This document shows positions 31,008 through 40,279 of a stretch of DNA of 64,000 nt, in pieces. Position 1 is the first letter of the stretch. Every line of letters begins with the position of its first letter. A program made the translations under genes and the position numbers. The notes below the pieces were generated by a model, which searched no databases, was not told where the DNA came from, and worked only from the letters and a program-made list of their open reading frames with translations. The DNA comes from Cristatella mucedo. Lineage: Eukaryota > Bryozoa > Phylactolaemata > Cristatellidae. Location of the stretch: positions 2,653,501-2,717,500 of the forward strand of contig WPIO01000040.1 of the NCBI GenBank assembly GCA_009760855.2, in the 5' to 3' direction.

Positions 31008-31619
31008 AGAAAAGTTAATGGTAATATTTATACTAATCTTGATGCAAATAAGAATAGAGTAACTAATTTAGGCTTTCCTGTTAAGAGTGGTGATGCTACA
31101 AGACTAGATAATGTTCTTAGTTTAAGTGCTGGTAATAGTGTTATTAGTAATGCTTCAGGAGAATTAGCAACAGTATTAAGTCTAACTGATGTATTACCCA
31201 AACAAGGTACAATAATGAAATCACAATTGAATTGTAAGAATGTTTATGGTATATCTGGCAATTCTGCTGATGGATTTGTTTACTAAGATCTAGGACCTTA
31301 TAAAGTAATAAACTATGGATTATTAAAAAGTATGACTGCAGTGTTTCAAGGAAAAGGGATGGCAAGTATTGATATTGGAAATAAGAATATTATAAATGTA
31401 AAAGATTCTGATGTAGTAACAAAACAATATAATGATAGTACTAAGCAAGTATCATTTAGATATTTAGCTTTGAGTTCTAGTACTTATCCAAGTGTATTTT
31501 ATCTTGATATGTTAGGTTTAAATTTTACTGCCAATGAAAGTACTGGAAATACATTTCAACCTCAACAACTTGCACCTGGCGATATGCCTGTTATTTCACA
31601 AACAGGATATACCACGTAG
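31008..31619 (+). pseudogene. Second fibre-like gene, one in-frame stop, start missing
   Basis: One frame is coherent from about 31008 to TAG near 31619, with a single TAA at 31284-31286. It opens with VNGNIYTNLDANKNRVTNLGF followed by PVKSGDATRLDN, closely like the start of the minus-strand fibre gene at 19247 (SKVNGSILTDLNANGNTITN), and later carries IDIGNKNIINVKDSDVVTKQ. The N-terminal leader (MSKFHSEDF in the paralogue) is absent and no ATG precedes it. The C-terminal part (FRYLALSSSTYPSVFYLDM) is strand-rich. A likely attachment fibre, inactive. Confidence 0.65.
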
Positions 31620-31665
31620 CAAAGCACTTTTAATATAACTGTTTATATATAGCGTTATCTTAAAA

Positions 31666-32829
31666 ATGCTTTCTAGAAAAGAATTAGAAATGTATGGAAC
31701 TTTGGACTTTGATTCAAACAGAATAATAAACGTTAGAGAAACTAGATTTATTAGATGCAGTTAATAAATCATTTGCTGATAACAATTATCTAAGAAAAGA
31801 TTCTGATCAACATGTAACCGGTAATTTATCTGCAAACTCAAAAAAGTATATAAGAATATCAGATTCTGTCAATGGAAGAGATACTGCAACAAAAAATATC
31901 TTAATACAAAAGCAGGTATGTATAATCAATTTGAAACAATAAATGGAGACATAAGTGTTGATAGATTAACAATGAATAGAATAGAGCCAAATTTTGCTTA
32001 TTATGGAGCAAATGATTTAATTAGCAATAAATATTTACATCATTTTTATTTAAAATGAGGAAGATTTCCTAATTTTTCTGAAGATTCTCGTTCAATTGAT
32101 TATTTTGGAAATTTAACTGTAAATAGTGTTATCAATATAGGTAATAAAAGTAAAATTTCTCATAGTGATGGAAAAAACATTTTAGTAAAACTATCGGATA
32201 TAAACGTAAAAAACTCAAAAAATAGTATTAAAAATAAAAGATATTGATAGTGCAGTTGAAGACAATGTTAATGTTATTGATGGAAATACTAAATATTTAG
32301 TGTACAATCAAAGATATGGTGATATTTCATTTTTATTAAAAGATGATAATAGAACAAGAATAAACTGTAAGGTTGTAGCAGCAGGAGTTTCTATAAATAT
32401 AAATAAAATAAATTATGGTGATACATTAATTTTAAAATACAACTATAAATTGTATTCTCCAAATTTATATCTGTCTAATTTACTTAATATGAATTTTTAT
32501 GGCATTGATAATAATTATATGCTATCATTAAGTTATTCTATATTTACTTTTACTATTTTTGATAAACCTTTATCAAAATCAATTGCATTCAACGTTATTT
32601 ATCTTATTTTAAATTACGGTACTATTCCAACTCCAAGTGATTTGGATTATATTGAAACTTTATTAGTTAATGGAGTAAAATATTCGCAATCATTATCTCA
32701 TGATTTTACTAATTATGTTTATGCATACGATGATGATCTTAAAAATGGGTGCCTTATGAATCACCAGTTACAACTGGACCTGCCCCTAGTTATTATGCAC
32801 CTATGGAAGTAGTCTTTGATAAAGTTTAA
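31666..32829 (+). pseudogene. Third fibre-like gene, several frameshifts
   Basis: ATG at 31666 begins MLSRKELEMYGTLDFDSNR followed by a repeat of the same type (IINVRETRF). After a frame change near 31740 comes a region with AVNKSFADNNYLRKDSDQ, equivalent to the T-K-S-Y-A-D of the other fibres. Further frame breaks occur at about 31910 and 32220. The final piece (32300-32812, 170 codons) is Tyr/Asn/Leu-rich and strand-like, as expected for a fibre knob or shaft. About 385 codons in all. The different C-terminal domain suggests a different receptor specificity; this is inference. Confidence 0.55.
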
Positions 32830-33211
32830 ATCTTCCAATCCATAGTCTCTGTAATCAATTCTTCTGGTATATCAAAAACCTTTCCTGCATCTATCTCTTT
32901 TTTTATTTGTTTAGTTCTATTTTTTTTAAGTAAGCTTAAGACTTCATACTATTTACTTTTTCTAATTTTAAGTCTTTAAGGAACTCTTCAAAGATTGAAC
33001 CATCTCTAACTTTAGTGAATATATTTGCTATTTCTGGCTCAGAGTGATTGATTGTGAGTGCTTTATATTATAATACTAGTTGTACAGCATTTAACAAAGT
33101 TGATCTGATGTCATCAATTCTACCCAATGGGTATGAACAGATTTTAAAATTTGAATACTGTTGACCTTGTACTTCTTCAAGACAGTCTTTACTTCTTGTC
33201 TCAACACTCAT
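32825..33211 (-). pseudogene. Hypothetical gene with in-frame stops
   Basis: ATG at 33211, a 47-codon frame with SNFKICSYPLGRIDDIRS, TAA at 33068-33070, then the same frame continues coherently (YKALTINHSEPEIANIFTK) until further breaks near 32945. The 3' end meets the plus-strand fibre gene tail-to-tail. Function unknown. Confidence 0.4.
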
Positions 33212-33248
33212 TTTTTATATATTGTTTTTTATTTTTTATTTAAATTAA

Positions 33249-33739
33249 TTAAACAGTGCTTGGACCAGGTTGTGGTTGTTCTTGTGCTGCTAGTGCTGCG
33301 GCTTTTTGTTTAGCACTCATACCATTGCTAATACTTGGTATAACTGCATAACACTCATCTTTAACAATTCCAGAGATATCAGGTTTAATTCCAGATACTC
33401 CAGAGATGACTGTAGAGAGTGTTGGAAGTTGTGATGCAATCCAAGTCATATAATCAGCAATTTCACTACGGTCATCGAGGAGAGCATCAACTTTAGATCT
33501 GACTCTTGACTCAAGTCCTGATAGAACTTCAGTTTGACCAGCACTAATAATTCTTTGTGCTTCAATATTTGTCTCATCAAGATAGAATTTCTTAACAGAC
33601 GTATCAGTAATATATATGAAACATCAGAATTGAGTTGCTGTTCGTCATATGCCGTCATTCTTGATCTAACAAGATAATCTACGAAAGATTTAAGTGATGC
33701 TGCAGTAGTTGCAAGCATGGGATCAGTAATCTCTTCCAT
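33249..33739 (-). pseudogene. Hypothetical gene, frameshifted
   Basis: ATG at 33739 (MEEITDPMLATTAASLKSF). The frame drifts near 33610 into low-complexity hydrophobics, while another frame is coherent through LDETNIEAQRI-type sequence. The final piece (33449 to 33249) has VISGVSGIKPDISGIVKDE and a Gln/Pro-rich end (QEQPQPGPSTV). Two frame changes at least. Function unknown. Confidence 0.4.
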
Positions 33740-33794
33740 TTCCTATAAAATAATAAAAAATTGCATGCAAACAGATTAAAGAAAAATAAACTAA

Positions 33795-34035
33795 AGACAA
33801 TATCATTTTGGTTTTGCTAGTGAATCAGATATTTTTTCAATCTTGCGATAATTCTCTTTAATTGTATTAGAGGCGTCACAAATCTCTAAAAGAGTATCAA
33901 TAGTTTTTCTCTATATTTCTAATAGAGATTTATAAATACCTTAATAATCAGAACTAAATTTAGCTAGTTTAAATAATTCCTGAAATGCTCTTTTACAGTG
34001 ATCACACTCTAAAATTCTTTCAATTTTTTGTTCCA
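33795..34035 (-). pseudogene. Paralogue of the 89-aa gene next door, broken
   Basis: ATG at 34035. Starts MEQKIERILECDHCKRAFQ, comparable with SRILSCEQSREMAMKIC in the next gene upstream, and later has a segment (LLEICDASNTIKENYRKIE) comparable with LIDICDTCDKLMETRSKIN. Two internal stops (near 33942 and 33912). It shows a tandem gene duplication inside the element. Confidence 0.5.
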
Positions 34036-34074
34036 TTTTCTATTTATGATTATAAAAATTTGTTTAATATAAAA

Positions 34075-34344
34075 TTAATTAACTTGCACTCCTGGTTTTA
34101 TTTTTGGTGTTTTAGATATTACCTCAAAAAGCATCTCATTTATCTTACTGCGAGTTTCCATTAGTTTATCACATGTGTCACATATATCTATAAGAATACT
34201 AATATATGAACTATGTAGATCTGGAATAAGTTTATCGAGTGAAGGATTAACAATTCTTTGATCTTGTCCTTTAAGCTTTTGAAGGCAGATTTTCATTGCC
34301 ATTTCTCTAGATTGTTCACAACTTAAAATTCTTGAGACATCCAT
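34075..34344 (-). CDS. Hypothetical Cys-containing helical protein (89 aa)
   Basis: Intact ORF from ATG at 34344. It has two Cys-centred helices (ILSCEQSREMAMKICLQK at about residues 6-23 and LIDICDTCDKLMETRSK at about 52-68), which may pair or bind metal. The neighbouring broken gene (33795-34035) is its paralogue. Function unknown. It lies between the acidic protein and the polymerase on the same strand. Confidence 0.55.
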   Translation of the reverse strand: MDVSRILSCEQSREMAMKICLQKLKGQDQRIVNPSLDKLIPDLHSSYISILIDICDTCDKLMETRSKINEMLFEVISKTPKIKPGVQVN

Positions 34345-34381
34345 TTTCTATATATGAAAAGATAATTTCATTTAATTAAAA

Positions 34382-34687
34382 TTAAATCTCTTCACCTTCA
34401 GATTCATTTACCATTTCATGGAGGAAGCTTTCATAAGATTTGACTTCTTCTTCCATAAGCTCTTTATAGTGTTTACCGAATAAAAGTTCTTCTAGATCAA
34501 CCTCTTCATCTGATTTAGAATTAATATATGAGGAAGCTTCAGACTCGTAAGACTCAGATTCTAGTTCAGTTTCCATTTCTGGATCGTAATCATGATCATC
34601 GATTGAGTCTTCTGAATATTCAGATTCACTATCAGAGCTAGTAATTTCATCTTCTGAAACTTGAAAATCTTCTTTGGGATCCATCAC
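34382..34687 (-). CDS. Highly acidic Ser/Glu/Asp-rich protein (101 aa)
   Basis: Intact ORF from ATG at 34687. Composition is dominated by Asp, Glu and Ser (for example DEITSSDSESEYSEDSIDD), with several casein-kinase-2-like sites, and a less acidic helix near residues 65-92 (DLEELLFGKHYKELMEEE). It is probably disordered. Acidic proteins of this sort can mimic DNA or bind histones, but that is speculation. It directly precedes the end of the polymerase region. Confidence 0.5.
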   Translation of the reverse strand: MMDPKEDFQVSEDEITSSDSESEYSEDSIDDHDYDPEMETELESESYESEASSYINSKSDEEVDLEELLFGKHYKELMEEEVKSYESFLHEMVNESEGEEI

Positions 34688-34689
34688 AT

Positions 34690-37600
34690 AATAGTGAAAA
34701 TATTTTTTAATATATATTTAATTTCTCCATTGACTCGCATAGTTCTATCTCTACCTTTATAGAAACTAGTTTTTTATCATCTTCCTTTTTCTTTTGACAT
34801 GTAAATCTAACTTTCTTTACTGGTTGTTTTTTAATATTTTCAGTCTTTCTTATCGGCATCTATATCAATATTACATTTTTCACAATGACCTGGATTTTTT
34901 CCATCACTGAGTGCTTTTGCAATCTTGTAATGACCGTATGCATAACTACAATATCTGCAGTCTAACCAGTAACGTTTTTATTCGAATGCAGGTAGTGCTC
35001 TTTTCTTAAGTTTCTTTGTAATAATATAATGTTTACTTTGTGTCATACGATAGAAATCTCTATCAAGTGTTTCATCAAAGTCTTTAGTATCAAGATTATC
35101 AATATATATTTTATTTGCAGTAGATAGACATTGAATGTATTCTTTATGAGTTATTTTGAATCCTTAATTACTTCTTTTGGAACACCTTTTGCTTTCATAA
35201 TTGGATTAGTAGAAGCAGCAGAATATAGTTTTGGTCTTATTGCAATGAACTCATCCATTCTTGCACCTTTCATTTCATCCTTGAATTTATCAAACTCGTC
35301 TTTATGAAACCAGTCTTTAATATCAAACATCTCTTTCTCAAAGTTTTCTCTTTTAATATCAACAACTAATGAATCAATATCAGTAATAATAAACTTAATC
35401 TATTATTAAACTTAGCTTTCAATGTGTCATAGTACAACTTTTGCATATGTAATTTTGATAAATCAAGAATTGCATCACCTATCAACATTGGTTTGTTTAA
35501 AAGTGTAGTTTTCTTAGATTGCTCAAAACCAAATAGTGTTTTATCAAAGCATCTATTTTCTTTAAGTCTGGGATCTCTCATTAATTTATGATACAATAAA
35601 TCATTCCTATCTGTTCCAGTATTTACCAATCTAACACACTGTTTTTTACATTCTCACTTGTTTTTCCAAAGATTTGACACATAAAACCTTTGTACAGATT
35701 TCTATTAAATTCATCTCCTTTACAATCAAAGTCAATCTTTTTAGCTGCACATATATCAATTAATGGTTTTGCCCAAGGTTCTTGATTGAATTTGTATACT
35801 TTATGTATTTTAGTTGGTATCAAACCTTTACTAACAACAAATTGAAAGTATCTGTAATGAGTTAGATAATTAGTTTTATTAGTGAAATCACAAATCAACT
35901 TTGGTACAGTGCTTGGACCTGATGAAAACTTGTGTTGGTATCTTGAAAACTCAGAATTATCAACAACCCTACTTTCAGGACAAAGAGGATAGTCATTATG
36001 TAAATCATGTAGTTCCTTTGGACACTCTAAATCACATAATGCAAATATTCCAGTATTAGCATCGTCAGGTAATGTCATTATTTTTTCAAGTGACCAGTTA
36101 CTTAAATCATCTTCAGTAGGTTCTGTAATAGGTAAGTGCCACATCATAACTGTTGGATATAAACTTGTAGCATTCCAATACATAATATGATTATTGTCAC
36201 TAGCTTTACAAAGTCTTTTACAGACTTGACAAACTCTACCTCTTATCGATTCTTTAAACTTTTGATACAGTTGTAAGTCTCCTTCTTTTTTACCTAATAG
36301 CTTTTTAGTACATTGTGTGTAAAACAAAGTACAAGACCATGCATAATGTGGTGCTGATAGATAGTGAGCAGGATTCAACTTAAACAATTCAATAAAAATA
36401 TTTCTATAAGCTTCATAACAATCAGCAAGAAGTGTAACGTCTGCATATAGATAAATATTATGATAATTCTTCTAAATCTTTCATGTTAAAAAGTTTAAAT
36501 ACATTTAGTACATGTTCATATTCTAAAGTAGTAATACCTTTATCAAAATTAAGTTTACTATTGAATGCTTTAATATCTGGAATTTTAGTCTCATTAAATT
36601 TATCAAAAGAGTCCATATGCTCGTAAGGATGAATACCTTTCCTCGATATCACGTCATTAAGAATCTTAACATCAATATTTGGATATAGTTTTTTAAAGAC
36701 ATCGATTGTAACATCAAAGTTTGAACTTGCTTTCTTTAATGAAGTAACAATATCACTTAAACCATTATTCATAAAATTAAAAGAGTATTTTAACTCAAAA
36801 TCTTCAAATGACATTGACATATAATTTTCCATTTTTATACAACAGGCTTACAATTAAGACCAAATGCTGACATTCCTTTGACAATCAAATGTGAGTCATA
36901 ACCTTTCAAATTATGAACAAAAATAGGTAGGTTCCAACTACTTTTTCTGAATCTAACAAGTGAATTACAAAGTTTATGTGCTGCTCCTCTGAACTTACCT
37001 GTAAAATGACAGTGATCTCTTACTTTAAACTCTACATTTACATCATTAAATCTTTTGTACAAATCCAACATTTTTAGCACCATTATATTGGTTTCGAACA
37101 TCAGTATTAAAAATAATAGGTGTTTCAGCATGTTTCAATAGCTTTTTTCAACTCCTTTGAAATATTTATTATAAATTCTAATAGTAGTTCAACACAATCT
37201 TACCCTCTGTTTAAAAACTTATCTATAACATTTCCATTGATATTAACAATGATTGCATATGAGCCACATGGCACTTGTAACATATTAGTACATGAGTCAC
37301 TACATTTACCTGTTGTTAACTTACTATTACAATATTTTGGATTAATATCATTAGATACTATACTTTCATAAGAAACATCACATGTCTTTAAATTCAAACT
37401 CTCAAAATCTGCATAGCAAACATATCGAGATTTAATTAATTTTGCATTATCACTAAAATTCAAAAGTGTAGTATCTTTTGTTCTTCCTGTTTTCTTATTT
37501 TCAATAATTCCAGGCATTTTTAATTTGGAATAACTAGAGTTAAGCCCTTTGCATAAAACTAAACGATTCTGAAAATCTGCATCTGAAAAGAATTTATCCA

Positions 37601-38519
37601 TACACCTATGGCAATAAAACATTGATCGACCTTTATTAGGTGTTCTACAGAGACCACTAAAAATCTTTATCAATGCGTAATGACTTTTTTCAGATTTGGT
37701 TACCAATAAAAGATTAATATGTCTATCTGGAATCTCTAATTTTCTTGATACACTCCTTAGAGGATATACACCTGATTTGTCATTATATTCATAAACATTT
37801 ATACTAACATTAAATAGTTTACCTAGTTTTTTAATATCAATTACTTTGAGAGGCCATTCAAATTGTGACAAGGGTTCATTTAGTTTTTTATAATTACTTC
37901 TTAATATTTTAATTAAATCAATGTATCTTTCGGAATGTGAATTTACAGGATTTAGAAACCTTAATATACACCATAAAGCACAATATTTATCTTCATTATT
38001 TATATTAATACAACAACGTTTCTTTGTTAAACCAGTTGCTAATGGTAAATAAGATGATCTTGCTCTAATAATATATTCACTAACATAAATCTCTAGACGT
38101 TTTACACTAATTAGCCTCCAACCAGAACCTGGATTTTTGTCAATAATTTTATCTATTGCTTCTTTTAGAGATTTCAATTGATCTTTAATAACATTAGAAT
38201 AATCGGATCTTTTAACAACTGCAACTAATTTAGAACCAGTTACAACACTGTGACTGTGTGTATCAGTTTGATCATGATATGAATGAACTGATATCTTTGT
38301 TTGTAATTTAAATGAAGAAAATCTAGTTGTTACTTCTTTTAAAACATTATTATAAATTGGTATTATACTATTAAAGAAATCATCAATTTCTGTTGCAGAA
38401 TAGTCTCTTCCTTTAAGAATGTATTTCTTATGCCTTCCACTTGCTCCAATAAATTCTAATTTAAACTTATGAATCATTGAAGCAATACTTTTACTTGGAG
38501 TTATATCGTCGATATTCAT
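34690..38519 (-). pseudogene. Protein-primed family B DNA polymerase, broken in about six pieces
   Basis: Replicates the element using a terminal protein primer. The first piece (38519 to 37200, 439 codons) has a long N-terminal domain with EDKYCALWCILRFLNPV, typical of the Polinton-type polymerase, and ExoI (YVCYADFESLN). The next pieces carry the zinc-like DHCHFTGKFRGAAHKLCN and ExoII (HNLKGYDSHLIV) near 36880-37050. A helical insert follows (36832-36458). Motif A is at about 36185 and motif B (KGFMCQIFGKTSENVK) near 35660. Motif C (ITDIDSLVVD) lies near 35370 after a frame change, then a decayed Cys-bearing C-terminus. Motif A reads YWNATSLYP, with Asn where the catalytic Asp of D-x-x-S-L-Y-P should be. 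About 1,250 codons in total. Inactive. Confidence 0.92.
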
Positions 38520-38613
38520 TCATCTTCTTGTTTCAGCATGAAACGAGTTTTCCTTTTGAGGACTTTTTCAATACATCTATATTAAGAAAATAAAATTTGT
38601 TTGATTGTAAACA

Positions 38614-38750
38614 ATATAAGACAAAAGTTTTAGTGTTGGAGGAAAAGTCAATTCTTAAGACAATTTCATTTTCAAGACTTCGAATGCGAACGATAGTAAG
38701 CATGAGAAGGATTGAAAATGAAATTGTCTTAAGAAGTGACTTCCCTTACA
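38614..38750 (-). repeat. Right terminal inverted repeat with perfect internal palindrome
   Basis: Reverse complement of 15412-15547. Inside it, 38652-38675 and 38712-38735 are exact 24-bp inverted repeats (core cttaagacaatttcatttt), around a spacer of 36 nt. The arms extend imperfectly outward through gaagtcac / aaaagtca words. The repeat could fold into a hairpin end. Confidence 0.92.
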
Positions 38751-38764
38751 ACACGGTGCACGCG

Positions 38765-38825
38765 CGCGTCCGCCGATATGTCCGCCGATATGACGCGTCC
38801 GCCGATATGACGCGTCCGCCGATCT
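38765..38825. repeat. 17-bp tandem repeat (gacgcgtccgccgatat)
   Basis: About three full and one partial unit lie 15 bp outside the right inverted repeat. GC-rich host DNA. This is a sharp composition change from the AT-rich element. Confidence 0.8.
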
Positions 38826-38829
38826 CTCA

Positions 38830-39762
38830 GCCTCGCTAAAAAATAAGGCTGCCTCTATATTCGAGGAAAAGGAGTATAGACATCGAAAAAGAAAGCACTG
38901 CCAGGAAGCCTTCGGGTTTAAAAAAAAAAGAGTCCCGCCGCAGCCGCCATCGGTAGAACCCAAAGGTCACCCGCTCGACCGCACCGTGGGCTCACGTGAC
39001 TTACATTACCGCGTAGTAGCTGATTTCCTCTCGGGAGACGATTTGCTGTAGCGCCACCCACGAAAAGTCACTTTGCCACTTTATAAAAAAAAAACCTGCT
39101 CTTCTTTCCATTGCGGGAAAGCACGAAGCTTCGCTCGGGAGTATCAGCGCCTGAAAAAGAAAATGCAGAAATCGCACGGCGTCGGAACTACCACTCTGTG
39201 ACCTATGACCTATGATCTCTGGACGCCGCTGCTACGACCGCGAAACCCTCACTAGTTCGGGTAGCGGCACGACGCGCGCTGCGTGCTGAAGTTAGTAGTG
39301 CACCGAACAATGACAACACAGTGCTCGATATTCTGCAGCCCATGCTAGCAGCAATAGTACTGTCGGAAAAGCTATAGTCTGCATCTTATGGTCGATGTGA
39401 CGGGTTACTTCCAGCCGACTAGCGAATAAGCTCACAGCAGCTGACGTTCGATGCTAGACTCACCGACAATTGCTTCAAGAGAGTGATCGCGGGCAGGCCT
39501 TAAGTAGTGGCCTGCGCCATACGTCTGACTAGCATCACTAGTATGCATAGTTATTACATATTATTATTACGCATAATTATTTGTACATAATTACGCATTA
39601 TGCTGCTCGTAAGCCACGGTGTGTCACGGTTATTTCATAAGCGCTCAAACTCAGCCGTCAAGCTCGAAGTTGTTAATCGCCGGGCATTACAACGCAACTG
39701 AACGCTTCCTCACACGTCCACCACATTAGGGTCGTGATATATATGTATATATATATATATAT
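38830..39762. other. No gene seen; GC-rich host flank
   Basis: CpG-rich at 38930-39500. It has no convincing open frame, SINE or LINE homology. A TTATTACGCATAATTA-like AT-rich patch lies near 39545-39600. Confidence 0.45.
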
Positions 39763-39898
39763 ATTCATTTATATATCGCCCCAAGAGAACTTAATCTCTA
39801 TTCAGGCGCTTCGCATATGCCTCGGGGCTCGCGCCCACGACCTCAGTCAGACCTTGGTCGGGACGAGAACCTTAACCGCTAGACCAAACCAGCTCGGC
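39763..39898 (-). mobile_element. SINE-A copy, full length
   Basis: Inverted copy next to a TA microsatellite (39738-39762). On the minus strand: gccgagctggtttggtctag, cggttaaggttctcgtcccg, box B ggcgcgagccccg, then the LINE-like tail gaagcgcctgaatagagatt. Very close to the copy at 7816. Confidence 0.88.
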
Positions 39899-40279
39899 AT
39901 AGCTATCGCGACTCATATAATATTGATATTAAACAATATCAAGTGAATTATTACTATTAGATGCACTTTTATCTGTAAACTGACTCTCCAGCACGCGCAC
40001 CGAATGAATGCCCGCCGCCACGCTCGCTCGTGTATCTTCAGCCCAATATAAGAAATATTTATGCGAGAGATTTCCTCCGGATGTAATCCGTCGAGTCTGC
40101 GCGCGAGCGCCCGCAGCACAGCCCTCTAGAGCAAGCCCCATAAGATGTGGGAAATGCCGATTTTAACGACTTTAGCTTATATTCGGCGTCCGCAAATCTT
40201 GAATATCGGTATCGAATAAAAATTGGCAAAAAATCCATGTGATTTATTGAAATTGGTGATAAGTAGTAGCAAAGCAAGT

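Larger units (their letters stand above)
15412..38750. mobile_element. Endogenous Maverick/Polinton (adintovirus-like) element
   Basis: About 23.3 kb of AT-rich DNA bounded by inverted repeats of about 136 bp. It carries the hallmark Polinton set: protein-primed polymerase B, retroviral-type integrase, FtsK/HerA-type ATPase, adenain-like cysteine protease and a double-jelly-roll capsid protein, plus PLA2-domain, YqaJ-type, HNH-AP2 and fibre-like proteins. Composition and codon use (A/T-ending codons) differ sharply from the GC-rich host genes to the right. Most hallmark genes have stops or frameshifts, and two LINE fragments (28722-29128, 30068-30735) are inserted, so it is inactive. No convincing 5-6 bp target duplication was found: the left flank ends gtgagc and the right flank begins acacgg. 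Class assignment is firm; the exact lineage is not. Confidence 0.93.

Noticed and set aside
15406-38756. Target-site duplication of the large element
   Set aside because: The 6-bp flanks (gtgagc and acacgg) do not match, and no shifted boundary gave a convincing pair.
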